Source of the DNA: Thermoanaerobaculia bacterium
GTDB taxonomy: Bacteria; Acidobacteriota; Thermoanaerobaculia; Multivoradales; JAHEKO01
Assembly: GCA_947259195.1 (NCBI GenBank)
Contig: CAMYLC010000012.1
Location: 1 to 64,000 of the forward strand
Reading direction: 5' to 3'
DNA length: 64,000 nt
Part shown: positions 15,941-25,530 of the stretch, in pieces
Layout: the number at the start of each line of letters is the position of its first letter
Position numbering within the stretch: the first letter of the stretch is position 1
The notes under the pieces: generated by a model
Databases searched by the model: none
What the model saw: only the letters and a program-made list of their open reading frames with translations
What the model was told of the DNA's origin: nothing
Made by a program: the position numbers and the translations under genes

Positions 15941-18250
15941 CTAGAACCGGGCGACGAACTCGAGGCCCCAGAGCCTGGGTTCGTTGACCATTCCGGTGAG
16001 GTTGTTGAAGTCGATGCCGTTGTTGACGATGACCTCGTCCGTGATGTTGCGGCCGAACAGCGCCACCTCGTACTTGGCCTGGGCAAACGTATAACCGATG
16101 CGAACTCCGAGCTCGAAGAAGTCGGACTTGAACTCCTCCGACTCGTACAAGAAGAAGCGCTTCTCGTCGTTGTAGGCCCAGTCGAGCGCGGCCAGGAACA
16201 ACCCGTTGCCCATCGGCTTTCGGTAGTCGATGATGCCGTTGAAGATCCACTCGGGAGCGTGCGGCAGGCTGTTGCCGTTGACGATCACCGATCCATCGGT
16301 ATCGATCGGGTCGGTGATCGTGCAGCCGCCACCGCAGGCAGCGACCGTCAGATTCTCGTCCTTGAGCTCGGTACTGTTGTAGCTCAGGCCAAAGGTCATC
16401 AGCCACTCAGGTGTCGGTGCCACGTCGATGTCGAACTCCAGGCCGTAGCCGTCGGTCCGGTCGGCATTCAACAGCGTAGCCGTGTTGGTGACACCACCGA
16501 CCGCCACGATCTGCTGCCCATCCAGCTGGAAGGTGTAGCCGGTCACGTTGAGGCGCAGCTTGCGGTCGAGCAGCTCGGATTTGACACCGACCTCACCCGA
16601 GATGATCTCTTCCTGATCGGCCACGTCGACACAGTCGGTGTCCGGATTCAGCCCGCCCTCGAAGTCGGCGCAGAACAGAATACGACCCTGGATGCTGGGC
16701 GCGCGGTAGCTGGTGGCGAGCCGCCCATAGACGTTCACATTGGCGCTCACCATGTAGGTAGCGGTCAGGTCCCAGCTGGTGAAATCGGTATCCGTCTTTT
16801 CGGTGATGGGGGCGAAGGTAGGAGTCTGAAAGGTCGGATCCGGCCGTTCGGCGGAGAAATCTCGTTTGTCCTTGCTGTAACGAAGTCCGCCCTGCAAAGC
16901 CCATCGGTCCGTCGCCTTGTAGTCGAGAGAACCGAAGAGGGCCCATGAGTCGGAGTCCTGCTTCTGGAAGGAGTATCCGTCTTGTACGTTGCCCCCGAGA
17001 CTGTCGTAGCTGAAGGTGTCCGCCTGCAACTCCTCGCTGAAGATGTAGAGGCCTGCAAGCCAGTCGAGCTTCTCGCCCGGGATGCTGGCGAGCCGGAATT
17101 CCTGAGTAAACTGATCCAGGTCGGGCAGTCCGTCAGCCGTCTCCGACGGGAACGGGATGAAGCCAGGCCCGGAGGGCGGCGCGAAGACTGCCCCAAAGCC
17201 ACCATCGATATCGCCACGACTGTACATGTCCAGAGTCTCGTAGCCGGTGACGGAGGTCAGGGTGGCAAAGTCGAATGCGTAGTCCAGCTTCATCATGCCG
17301 CCGAACGAGTCGATCTGCTGGTCGTTCAGGCCGTCGTAGAAGACCTTGTCCCGGCTGAAGCTGTCGACCACCCGGTTGGAGCCCTTGTCGAAGATGTTGG
17401 CCCGGAACAGCCGCGCCGTACCGTCGACCGACCAACCGTGCAGATTGATGAGGCCATCGAACTTTTCATTGGGCTCCCAGAGGAACTGCAATCGGTAGGC
17501 CAGGGTCTCGTTGCTGCCAAGGGCGTTCTTCTCTCCAGTGAAGTCGTTGTCCACCCAGTCGCTACGCCCCTGGTAGAGGCCAGAGAAGCGAGCCGAAAAG
17601 GTGTCAGTCAACCGACCACCCACCGCACCCTTCACATCGATGCTGTCGAAGGTGCCATAGGAGGCCCGCACGAAGGAGTCGAACTCCTGCGAGGGCTTGA
17701 CCGAATCGAACTTGACGATGCCCGCAGGAGTGTTGCGCCCGAAGAGGGTTCCTTGGGGTCCGCGCAGGACCTCGATCCGCTCTACGTCCCAGACCGGCAT
17801 GCCCTTGACGACCGGGTTCTCGAGGACGATCTCATCGTAGACCATCGACACCGGCTGCGAAGCATTCAGATCGAAGTCGGTATTGCCTAGTCCGCGAATG
17901 TAGAAGCGCGGGAAGGCTCGGCCGAACGAGGACTCGATCAGCAGACTGGGAACGCGACCCGAGAGAAACCGGACATCGAGAGCGCTGACCGTGAGAAGGT
18001 CGATCTCTTCCCGATTCATGCTGGTGATGGAGATGGGTACTTCCTGGATGTTCTGTTCGCGCTTCTGCGCGGTAACGACGATCTCGTCCAGAATGGCGGC
18101 CTCTTCGGCAGCCATCGGGTCACCTTCCTCGGCAGCAGCCTCTACCGCATCCTCGGTCGCCTCCTGGGCGATCACAGGGCCGCCGAAAGCAACAAGAACC
18201 AGGGCGAGAGCGATTCCGACGAAAAACCAGCGAGTCGTTCCGTCTACCAT
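15941..18250 (-). CDS. TonB-dependent outer-membrane receptor
   Basis: 769 residues. Signal peptide (FVGIALALVLVAFGGPVIAQ), acidic linker, TonB-box-like EIVVTAQKREQNIQEVPISI, plug domain with FYIRGLGNTD and IEVLRGPQGTLFGRNTPAG, then a beta-barrel ending in aromatic ...FVARF, the usual C-terminal signal for outer-membrane insertion. Resembles the receptor subclass of Proteobacteria and Acidobacteria that imports organic substrates rather than a proven siderophore receptor. First gene of a two-gene unit with the downstream amidohydrolase; diverges from the S10 peptidase across 242 bases. Confidence 0.93.
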   Translation of the reverse strand: MVDGTTRWFFVGIALALVLVAFGGPVIAQEATEDAVEAAAEEGDPMAAEEAAILDEIVVTAQKREQNIQEVPISITSMNREEIDLLTVSALDVRFLSGRVPSLLIESSFGRAFPRFYIRGLGNTDFDLNASQPVSMVYDEIVLENPVVKGMPVWDVERIEVLRGPQGTLFGRNTPAGIVKFDSVKPSQEFDSFVRASYGTFDSIDVKGAVGGRLTDTFSARFSGLYQGRSDWVDNDFTGEKNALGSNETLAYRLQFLWEPNEKFDGLINLHGWSVDGTARLFRANIFDKGSNRVVDSFSRDKVFYDGLNDQQIDSFGGMMKLDYAFDFATLTSVTGYETLDMYSRGDIDGGFGAVFAPPSGPGFIPFPSETADGLPDLDQFTQEFRLASIPGEKLDWLAGLYIFSEELQADTFSYDSLGGNVQDGYSFQKQDSDSWALFGSLDYKATDRWALQGGLRYSKDKRDFSAERPDPTFQTPTFAPITEKTDTDFTSWDLTATYMVSANVNVYGRLATSYRAPSIQGRILFCADFEGGLNPDTDCVDVADQEEIISGEVGVKSELLDRKLRLNVTGYTFQLDGQQIVAVGGVTNTATLLNADRTDGYGLEFDIDVAPTPEWLMTFGLSYNSTELKDENLTVAACGGGCTITDPIDTDGSVIVNGNSLPHAPEWIFNGIIDYRKPMGNGLFLAALDWAYNDEKRFFLYESEEFKSDFFELGVRIGYTFAQAKYEVALFGRNITDEVIVNNGIDFNNLTGMVNEPRLWGLEFVARF

Positions 18251-18492
18251 GACTTGAGCCTCCTTGGGTTGTGTCTGATGAGTGCCACTACTCTAGCACT
18301 CCGCGGTCCCCAGTGTAGTCAGGCGAAATCGGGAATGGACCACCCGAAAAGGTGGGCGCCGAGACCCCAGATCGGCGCTGGACCCGGCCTGAGTGGGCTC
18401 TGAGGAGGTCCGGCCCGCAACCATGCTCGGCAACCCACGTATACTCCAACGTCAAGTATCCGCCTACCGAAGGTTCAGCTCGGAGGAGCAAC

Positions 18493-20025
18493 ATGTTCAA
18501 AAGAACGTCCGTCATTGTATGGTCGCTGCTATTGGCCTTCTCGACTGCCGCAACAATGGCCGTTGCTCAGGATGAGAAGGATGCCAAGGACACCCAGAAG
18601 GAAGCCAAGGCACCTCCGGAGCCACTCAAATTCGACAGCAGCCATCGCCTCCAAAGCGGCGGTACCGACATCAGCTACACCGTGACAGCCGAGGAGATCT
18701 ACCTCAGGGATGCCGAGGGCGAGCCAACAGCCAGCTTCTTCACGATCTCGTATGCCAAGAATGGGGTCGAAAACCCAGAAGATCGACCGGTGACCTTCGT
18801 CTTCAACGGCGGCCCGGGGTCCTCATCGATCTGGCTCCACTTCGGGCTGGTGGGCCCCAGGCTGATCGACATCCCCAGTGACGCTTCCGATCCGGGTGGC
18901 CCACCATATCGGCTCAGGGACAACCCATGGACCATCCTTCGAGCCACCGATCTGGTCTTCGTCGACCCGGTGGGCACGGGGTTCAGCAAGCCCCTGGGCG
19001 AGAAGAAGAACGAGGACTTCTGGGGCTACCACGAAGACGCCGATTCGGTCGCCGAGTTCATTCGGACCTTCATCACCCAGCACAACCGGTGGAATTCACC
19101 GAAGTACATCCTCGGCGAAAGCTATGGCGGCATCCGCACGGCATTGCTGGTGCCTCGCCTCCAACAGGAGCTCAACATCGGCCTCAACGGGCTGATCCTG
19201 ATCTCGCCGGCGCTCAATATGGGCACCCTGCCCTTCGTCGTGGCCGGCAATGACCTGCCCTACGCCACCCACCTGCCGGCCTACGCGGCCTCGGCCTTCT
19301 ACCACGGCAAGCTGCCCGACGAATGGCCCGACCTGGAGACGCTGCTCGCCGAGGTTGAAGCCTTCGCTGGCAGTAAATACCTGGCGGCGCTCTTTCAGGG
19401 CGACACACTGGCCGAAGCGGAGAAAGAGAGGGTGGCCGAGCAGCTCGCCCGATACACGGGGCTTTCCAAGGATTACATTCTACGAAGCGATCTGCGGATC
19501 TACGCGATTCGATTCATCAAGGAGCTCTTGCGTGAGGAGGGCCTCTCGGTCGGCTTGCTCGATGGCCGCTACACCCAGGACGAGCTCGACGACGTGGCCG
19601 AGTTCCCGGACGGTGATCCATTCTCCGCCAAGACCGGCCCGATCTATGTCTCCACCTTCCAGAGCTACCTGCGCAATGACCTGGGCGTCGATCTCGTCAA
19701 GCGCTACGTCGGCCAAAGCGGCGAGGCCAACCAGAATTGGAAGCGGCCCCCCAACGGCAACAACGCCTTTTCCGGCTTCGTGGATGTGACAGGCCAGATG
19801 GCACAGGGAACGAAAGATAACGAGGCGCTACGGATTTTCTCGGCCGGCGGCTACCATGACTTGACGACCTCGTACTTCGCCACGGAGTACATGCTCCAGC
19901 ACAGTGGCATCGACCCCGAGCGCGTCCTCATCGAGAACTACCCAGGCGGCCACATGATGTACCTGCACCAGCCCTCACTCGAGGCGCTGTCGGACGACAT
20001 TGTCGCCTTCATCAGAGGCGACTGA
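18493..20025 (+). CDS. Serine carboxypeptidase, family S10, secreted
   Basis: 510 residues, ATG at 18493 with CGGAGGA upstream. Sec signal peptide (VIVWSLLLAFSTAATMAVAQ). Catalytic Ser in GESYGG near residue 210, oxyanion motif NGGPGSSSIWLHFG near 100, catalytic Asp region in GGYHDLTTSYFATE near 455 and His in GGHMMY near 490. Removes C-terminal residues from peptides, probably in the periplasm. A TATACT hexamer at 18440 could be its -10 but I see no convincing -35. Confidence 0.92.
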   Translation: MFKRTSVIVWSLLLAFSTAATMAVAQDEKDAKDTQKEAKAPPEPLKFDSSHRLQSGGTDISYTVTAEEIYLRDAEGEPTASFFTISYAKNGVENPEDRPVTFVFNGGPGSSSIWLHFGLVGPRLIDIPSDASDPGGPPYRLRDNPWTILRATDLVFVDPVGTGFSKPLGEKKNEDFWGYHEDADSVAEFIRTFITQHNRWNSPKYILGESYGGIRTALLVPRLQQELNIGLNGLILISPALNMGTLPFVVAGNDLPYATHLPAYAASAFYHGKLPDEWPDLETLLAEVEAFAGSKYLAALFQGDTLAEAEKERVAEQLARYTGLSKDYILRSDLRIYAIRFIKELLREEGLSVGLLDGRYTQDELDDVAEFPDGDPFSAKTGPIYVSTFQSYLRNDLGVDLVKRYVGQSGEANQNWKRPPNGNNAFSGFVDVTGQMAQGTKDNEALRIFSAGGYHDLTTSYFATEYMLQHSGIDPERVLIENYPGGHMMYLHQPSLEALSDDIVAFIRGD

Positions 20026-20261
20026 ACCGTCGTGCACTTCCCAAATGCCACCGCGATATTCTAAGTCTCGAGCTACCCAGTTGAAGAAGCTCTCAGCAAG
20101 AAGAACAGCCGCCTCGACCTGGTAGGCCAACGGGCGGCTTTTCGACCATGCAGTACAATCCAAGGCATCAAGCGGAGAACAGCGAGCTTGCGAGGTCGGA
20201 TCGCTCTCGTCTGGTTCGAGAGCGCCCATTGAGATTGCAGTCAGCGCGGGACGCCTGAAAC

Positions 20262-20591
20262 ATGCCCTACGACAAAGACCTGGTCACCCGCATTCGAACC
20301 CTTCTCGAAGATCGAGTCGTGGTCGAGGAGAAGAAGATGTTTGGTGGATTGACCTTCATGGTCAACGGCCACATGGCCTGCGGAGTCAGCAACGACATTC
20401 TCGTCGTCCGCGTCGGCGCCGACCACTACGAGGAGGCCCTCCGGGTCCCCCACGCCCGCGAGTGTGATTTCACCGGCCGGCCTCTCAAAGGAATGGTGAT
20501 GGTGGACCGGCGCGGTTTCGAGTCGTCAGGTGACCTTCAGGCCTGGGTGGACCGAGGCGTGCGCTACGCAGGATCGCTGCCTGCCAAGTAA
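20262..20591 (+). CDS. TfoX/Sxy N-terminal domain protein
   Basis: 109 residues. MPYDKDLVTRIRTLL followed by KKMFGGLTFMVNGHMACGVS and a basic/hydrophobic end is the small TfoX_N fold. In Gammaproteobacteria TfoX governs competence, but stand-alone TfoX_N proteins are widespread and mostly uncharacterised, so competence should not be assumed. Flanked on both sides by non-coding or decayed sequence. The 236-base gap upstream and the 299-base gap downstream each hold a short minus-strand stretch that looks like a gene remnant (see rejected list). Confidence 0.8.
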   Translation: MPYDKDLVTRIRTLLEDRVVVEEKKMFGGLTFMVNGHMACGVSNDILVVRVGADHYEEALRVPHARECDFTGRPLKGMVMVDRRGFESSGDLQAWVDRGVRYAGSLPAK

Positions 20592-20890
20592 TCGCTGCCC
20601 GCCAAACAACCGGATCGGTTGATGTCTTGCCCTCCTCGAGCTGCTCGAGGAGGTTCTGGAGGTTATTCCTGTTCAGGTCATCCGAGGCCTTGTCAATGGC
20701 CCTTTTGGGCTTGCCCTGGCCGATCATCTGCCGCCCCAGCTGGTGCAGCTCGAAGGCGGTGGTCGCGGTATGAACTTCTCTTGGCGATTCTAGATCAAGG
20801 GTTCGAGGGCTGTTTCGTATAATGCGGTGGCTTTCCAGAGATCATGGCGGGAGGGCAGGCTGAAGACACTGCTGCAGGGGGAATCGTTTC
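20592..20890. other. Gap with possible gene remnant, no intact gene
   Basis: On the minus strand from about 20770 to 20640 an open stretch reads FELHQLGRQMIGQGKPKRAI followed by DKASDDLNRNNLQNLLEQLE, an amphipathic helical pattern with credible codon use, but lacks a start region and ends in unrelated sequence. It may be the tail of a lost gene. The 3' part (20800-20890) is the leader of the kinase gene. Confidence 0.3.
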
Positions 20891-23572
20891 TTGGCAATCG
20901 AATCAGGCAGAACGTTGTTGCACTATCAGCTCGTCGACAAGATTGGCGAGGGTGGCATGGGCGTCGTGTGGAAGGCGGTCGACACCGACCTGGGGCGCGA
21001 AGTCGCCATCAAGATCCTGCCGGACAGCCTGGCAGGAGATGCGGACAGACTGGCGCGATTCGAGCGCGAGGCTCGCTTGTTGGCGACGCTCAATCACCCC
21101 AATATCGCAGTGATCCACGGTCTGCACGAAACGGACGGGGTGCGCTTTCTGGCCATGGAGTTGATACAGGGAGAGGACCTGCAGCAACGCCTTGCTCGAG
21201 GCCCTCTCGAAACTCCAGAAGCCCTGAGACTGGCGCAGCAAATTGCCCAGGCTCTCGAAGCCGCCCATGAGAACGGTGTGATTCACCGCGATCTCAAACC
21301 AGCCAACATCCTGCTCAACGAGGACGACGCCGTAAAGGTCGTCGACTTCGGATTGGCCAAAGCATTCAGCGACGACTCCGTTCTCGGCAGCCCCGATTCC
21401 TCGCTCTCCCCCACTCTGACCTCGGCCGGCACGATCGCCGGCATGATCCTGGGCACCGCCGCCTACATGAGCCCGGAGCAAGCCAAGGGCAAGGCGGTGG
21501 ATCGCAAGGCCGACGTCTGGGCCTTCGGCGCCGTGCTCTACGAGATGCTGACCGGGCGCAAGGCCTTCGAGGGCGAGGTGGTCTCCGAAACCCTGGCTTC
21601 GGTGCTCAAAACCGAGCCCGAGTGGTCCACGCTGCCGGGCGATACCCCGCCAGCGCTGCGACGCCTGCTGGAACGCTGCATGGAGAAGGACCCTCGCCAA
21701 CGGATGCGCGACATTGGCGATGCTCGCATCGCCATCGACGATCTTCGATCGGGCCGATTCGAGGAGGCCGAGGTGGCTGCTGTTGCCGCTTCTCGAGGTG
21801 GCAACTGGCTGGTCACAATCGGCGCCGCGGTGGCGGCGCTCGCCTTCGGTGCTCTCGGAGCGTGGTTCCTGAAGCCTGCTCCGCCCGAAACCGCGCACCG
21901 CCAACTCGAAGTCGCGGTAGCCGGCTCCCTGCCGCTGTTCTACGAACAGGGTAGCGGCGTTGTGCTGTCGCCAACCGGCGATCTCCTCGCCTTCACTACC
22001 GGTCTGGCCAGTGACACCTCGACCTTCCACCTCAACCTGCGCCCTCTCGACCGTCTCGAGAGCACGGAAGTGCCAGGCACGGGAGCCGCCTACAACCCCT
22101 TCTTCTCGCCTGACGGCCAGTGGGTTGGTTTCGCAACTCCCACCGAATTGAAGAAGGTGGCCGTCGCCGGAGGGACACCGCTGACTCTTTGCCAGATCTC
22201 CTTGAGTCGTGGTGCGACATGGGGCGAGAACGGAATGATCGTCTTCGCTTCATCACCTGCCTCGGCCCTGTCGTGGGTCCCTGCAGCCGGCGGCACACCG
22301 AAACCACTCACTGAGTTGGCCGAGGGCGAAGTCAGCCACCGATGGCCCCACTTCCTCCCCGGGGGTAGGCACGTCCTGTTCACCTCGTACAACTCGACCG
22401 ACCGCAACGCTGGGCGGATCGAGGCCGTCGATGTCGAGACCGGCAAGCGGACACTGGTCCACGAAGGGGGCACCTACCCTCGATATGTGGCATCGGGTCA
22501 CCTGCTGTTCGCCAATAACGGCACGCTTTTCGCCGCTCCAATGGATCCCAGGGGTCTCGAGCTCTCCAGATTGCCAGCACCCGTACTGCCGGAGATCGCG
22601 GTCAACACCGAGGGCGGCGCCATGTACGACGCGGCGCAAGACGGCACTCTTGTCTATCTCACCGGCAGGGTGGCCGGCGCCCATCACCTTCTCAAGTGGT
22701 TCAATATCGAGGGCCAGTCGGCCGCCGTCACCGAGGTGCCTCGTGAATACGTCAATGGGCGGCTGTCACCGGAGGGTCGACAACTGGCTGTAGAGCTGGT
22801 GTCGGAAGGCAACCGGGATATCTGGGTCTACGACCTGGAGCGCAACACCCAGACCCGCCTGACCTTCGCCGACGGCCAGGAGTTCTTTCCGGTGTGGTCC
22901 CCGGACGGCCAGTGGATCTACTACGGCTCCACTTCGAGCGAGGTTGGGATCTACCGCAAGCGAACCGATGGCTCCGGCACCGAGGAGTTAGTCCTCGCGG
23001 CGGCAGACAGCGTGATGATGAACCCTTATTCGATCTCTCCTGACGGCCGCTACATCGCCTATCACGATCAAGCTGCAGAGGGTGATCTCTGGCTGCTTCC
23101 CCTGGACGGATCCAGCGAGCCAGAACCCTTCTTCAAGAGCTCCAGCCTAGAAGGCGATCCGGTGTTTTCGCCCGATGGCCGCTGGATCTCCTACGATGCC
23201 GACGATTCGGGTGACTGGGAGGTCTACGTCCGACCTTTCCCAGGCCCAGGTGGCAAGTGGCAGATCTCGGCGGAGGGCGGTGAGTTCGCTCGCTGGTCGG
23301 CTGACGGCAGCAAGATCTTCTATCGCAATCGTGATGGCGGGATCTGGAGCGTAGACGTGGACGGCTCAGGAGAGTCGTTCAAAGCTGGCAGGCCTGTCAA
23401 AGTCCTGGACCTTCCACCCGAGTATCTTGGCGACTGGGACATCAACTCCGAAGGCAGCCGATTTCTCGTCATCCAGCAGGGCGGAGCCAGCGGCGCCGGA
23501 GGTCCCAACACCGTCAAATTCGCCTTCAACTGGTTCGGCGAGCTCGAGCACCTGCTGGCAACTGGGCGGTAG
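20891..23572 (+). CDS. Eukaryote-like Ser/Thr kinase with PD40 beta-propeller
   Basis: 893 residues from TTG 20891 (AGGGGGA about ten bases upstream). Kinase domain 10-280: GEGGMGVVWKA glycine loop, VAIKIL lysine, HRDLKPANILL near 131, VVDFGLAK, GTAAYMSPEQAKG activation segment. One membrane helix (WLVTIGAAVAALAFGALGAW) near 305. The periplasmic remainder carries WD40-like/PD40 repeats (SPTGDLLAF, SPDGQWVGF, SPDGQWIYYG, SPDGRYIAYH, SPDGRWISYD), forming a propeller that could bind a ligand or partner. Typical of Acidobacteriota-like genomes. No cognate phosphatase next to it. Confidence 0.93.
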   Translation: MAIESGRTLLHYQLVDKIGEGGMGVVWKAVDTDLGREVAIKILPDSLAGDADRLARFEREARLLATLNHPNIAVIHGLHETDGVRFLAMELIQGEDLQQRLARGPLETPEALRLAQQIAQALEAAHENGVIHRDLKPANILLNEDDAVKVVDFGLAKAFSDDSVLGSPDSSLSPTLTSAGTIAGMILGTAAYMSPEQAKGKAVDRKADVWAFGAVLYEMLTGRKAFEGEVVSETLASVLKTEPEWSTLPGDTPPALRRLLERCMEKDPRQRMRDIGDARIAIDDLRSGRFEEAEVAAVAASRGGNWLVTIGAAVAALAFGALGAWFLKPAPPETAHRQLEVAVAGSLPLFYEQGSGVVLSPTGDLLAFTTGLASDTSTFHLNLRPLDRLESTEVPGTGAAYNPFFSPDGQWVGFATPTELKKVAVAGGTPLTLCQISLSRGATWGENGMIVFASSPASALSWVPAAGGTPKPLTELAEGEVSHRWPHFLPGGRHVLFTSYNSTDRNAGRIEAVDVETGKRTLVHEGGTYPRYVASGHLLFANNGTLFAAPMDPRGLELSRLPAPVLPEIAVNTEGGAMYDAAQDGTLVYLTGRVAGAHHLLKWFNIEGQSAAVTEVPREYVNGRLSPEGRQLAVELVSEGNRDIWVYDLERNTQTRLTFADGQEFFPVWSPDGQWIYYGSTSSEVGIYRKRTDGSGTEELVLAAADSVMMNPYSISPDGRYIAYHDQAAEGDLWLLPLDGSSEPEPFFKSSSLEGDPVFSPDGRWISYDADDSGDWEVYVRPFPGPGGKWQISAEGGEFARWSADGSKIFYRNRDGGIWSVDVDGSGESFKAGRPVKVLDLPPEYLGDWDINSEGSRFLVIQQGGASGAGGPNTVKFAFNWFGELEHLLATGR

Positions 23573-23681
23573 GCGTCCTACCCATTCGGGTGTTTCCCTC
23601 CAGGCTGTTCAGCGCTAACAATCGGGTGACACGCACCTGTGCACGCTGCGCTGAAGCGTGACTTGTTCCCGGGAGGACACC

Positions 23682-24998
23682 ATGGGACACCTCGGCCACC
23701 TGAAGACGGAATACCAATCCCTACTGCATCGGCTCGATGCCGGAGTCGTGGGCATGCCCGAACCGACTGACGAGAGAGCCAGGGACGGTTGGCAGCGGAT
23801 CCTGGAGATCCTTTTCACACCTCAAGAAGCGGCGCTGGCGGCTCAGATGCCGGTGAGGCCGGCCAAGCTGGAGGCCATTGCGAAGAGAGTGGGCATGAGC
23901 GCGCAAGAGCTCGAGCCGAAACTCGAGCCACTCTGCGACAAAGGCCTCGTGATGGACCTGGTGAACCCCAAGACCGGGGAGACCCGCTACCTGCTGGCCC
24001 CCCCGGTGATCGGTTTCTTCGAGTTCAGCTTCATGCGAGCGCACGAGGATTTCCCGCGAGACGAGCTGGCGCAGGCAATGGAGGCCTACATGCACGGCGA
24101 CGACACCTTCGCCCGCGAAGTCTTTTCGGGTGAGACGGTGATGGGCCGCGCCATGGTGAACGAAGACCAGCTGGCCGGCGATCCACTGCCGGAAGTCCTC
24201 GACTGGGAGCGCGCTACGGCCGTCATCGACGACGCCAAGGAGATCGCCGTCTCCTACTGCTATTGCCGCCACAAGGCAGAGCATCTAGGAAAGGAATGTG
24301 ACGCTCCGCAGGAGGTGTGCCTGTCACTCAACGGAGGCGCGACCTTCGTGGTACGGCGGGGTTTCGGCCGCAAGATCGAAAAGGAAGAGGCCCAACAGAT
24401 CCTCGCCGAGTCCCGCGACAAGGGGCTCGTTCAGATTGCCGACAACGTTCGGAATCGGCCGACCTACATCTGCAACTGCTGCAGCTGCTGCTGTGGCCAA
24501 CTGAGCGCGATCAACGAGTTCGACCTTCCGGCGGTGGTGCCCAGTGGCTTCGCTCCCGAGTTGGACGAGGAGCTCTGCAAGGGTTGCTCCCGCTGTGCCA
24601 GGGAGTGTCCAGTCGGAGCGATCACCATGGTCCCCGAGCGCGTCAGCGCTCAACGCAAGAGCGCACTGCTGCCTGAGATCGACGAAGAGCGCTGTATTGG
24701 CTGCGGAATCTGCTCCCATTCCTGCAAGGTCGACGCCCTGGACATGAAGCGGTCGGACCGGCTCCGCTACATTCCCGCCAACAGCCTCGAGCGGGCGTTG
24801 CGCATGGCCATCGAGAGGGGCAAGCTGCCCCACCTGCTGTTCGACGAAGGCGGTGGCAGGGGCAGTCAGTTCCTGAATCAGGTGCTGCAGATGCTCAATG
24901 GGCTGCCAGCGAGCCAGAAGCTCCTGGCCACCGAGCAGGTCAAGTCTCGTTTCGTGCGCCAGGCCTTGAGCTCGATCAAAGATCCGACGGGCAATTAG
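23682..24998 (+). CDS. 4Fe-4S ferredoxin-type protein with N-terminal winged-helix-like region
   Basis: 438 residues. ATG 23682 has GGGAGGA five bases upstream and is preferred over the GTG at 23658. Residues 35-110 resemble a helix-turn-helix/winged helix (KLEAIAKRVGMSAQELEPKL) and are followed by a middle cysteine-rich segment (YCYCRHKAEHLGKECDAPQE; CNCCSCCCGQ). Two classical 4Fe-4S motifs follow: CKGCSRCARECPVG near 298 and CIGCGICSHSC near 340. Resembles ferredoxin-like proteins annotated as 4Fe-4S dicluster proteins; electron partner unknown. Convergent with a decayed amidohydrolase immediately downstream. Confidence 0.82.
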   Translation: MGHLGHLKTEYQSLLHRLDAGVVGMPEPTDERARDGWQRILEILFTPQEAALAAQMPVRPAKLEAIAKRVGMSAQELEPKLEPLCDKGLVMDLVNPKTGETRYLLAPPVIGFFEFSFMRAHEDFPRDELAQAMEAYMHGDDTFAREVFSGETVMGRAMVNEDQLAGDPLPEVLDWERATAVIDDAKEIAVSYCYCRHKAEHLGKECDAPQEVCLSLNGGATFVVRRGFGRKIEKEEAQQILAESRDKGLVQIADNVRNRPTYICNCCSCCCGQLSAINEFDLPAVVPSGFAPELDEELCKGCSRCARECPVGAITMVPERVSAQRKSALLPEIDEERCIGCGICSHSCKVDALDMKRSDRLRYIPANSLERALRMAIERGKLPHLLFDEGGGRGSQFLNQVLQMLNGLPASQKLLATEQVKSRFVRQALSSIKDPTGN

Positions 24999-25406
24999 AT
25001 CCGCAGCAGGGCGTCGGTAGACCGTCGACCTGCATGATGTCCGCGAGGGCAGCTGTGAGCACCAGGTAGTTCCCCGCTCCTTCATCATCTGGATGCTCTC
25101 CTCGTCGATCAGCGAACCGTGCTCGATCGATGCAACGCCGGCTCGAATCGCCGCGTTGATGCCCTCCGTACCGTGGGCATGGGCAGCGACCTTGATAGCG
25201 TGGCGCGCGGCCTCCTCGACGACCGCCCGCATCTCTTCTTCCGAGTACTGCTGGGCACCGACGATGACCGTTGCGTTCGACAGAATCCGGCCGCTGTCGA
25301 CGTCCAGCATGCGATCTGCCCGCAATGCAATCGGCTCTGCCGATGCGGCGCTCGCGACAACCAACAAGGTGAGCAGAAAACTGGACGCAGAGACACTTCG
25401 GCGCAT
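24999..25406 (-). pseudogene. Amidohydrolase fossil with internal deletion, frameshift and lost 3' end
   Basis: ATG at 25406 with GGAGG six bases upstream, then a good signal peptide (SASSFLLTLLVVASAASAEP) and the start of an imidazolonepropionase-like amidohydrolase (RADRMLDVDSGRILSNATVI). Right after this the sequence jumps to the later part of the family (QYSEEEMRAVVEEAARHAIK; AHAHGTEGINAAIRAGVASI; EHGSLIDEES), so the segment with the first metal histidines is missing. A one-base frameshift follows at MMKERG: the other frame reads YLVLTAALADIMQVDG, and the gene then ends abruptly at the ferredoxin gene. Intact relatives are about 420 residues. Clearly not functional. Confidence 0.8.
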
Positions 25407-25530
25407 GGGAACCCTCCTGAGCCGATGAACAAGTCGAGGTTTTGGCGGCCGAGTGTTGCAGGAGTTGCTCTGGTGAAGTCGTTCCCATACCCTGTGAGCG
25501 TTCCGTACAGATTCGCTCGAGGGGGTTCCG

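Noticed and set aside
16982..17890. Long plus-strand open frame of about 300 codons inside the TonB receptor
   Set aside because: It is the antisense of a convincing beta-barrel gene in GC-rich DNA and has no recognisable domain.
19975..20229. Minus-strand stretch with residues LAYQVEAAVLLAESFFNWVA and LEYRGGIWEVHD
   Set aside because: It looks protein-like but overlaps the S10 coding end, has no good start or ribosome site and no family that I recognise; at most a remnant.
20262..20591. TfoX-like gene as evidence for competence
   Set aside because: Only the small N-terminal domain is present and no competence genes are near.
20485..20770. Minus-strand frame with GRQMIGQGKPKRAIDKASDD
   Set aside because: No start, and it runs antisense into the TfoX-like gene; kept only as a possible fossil in the gap entry.
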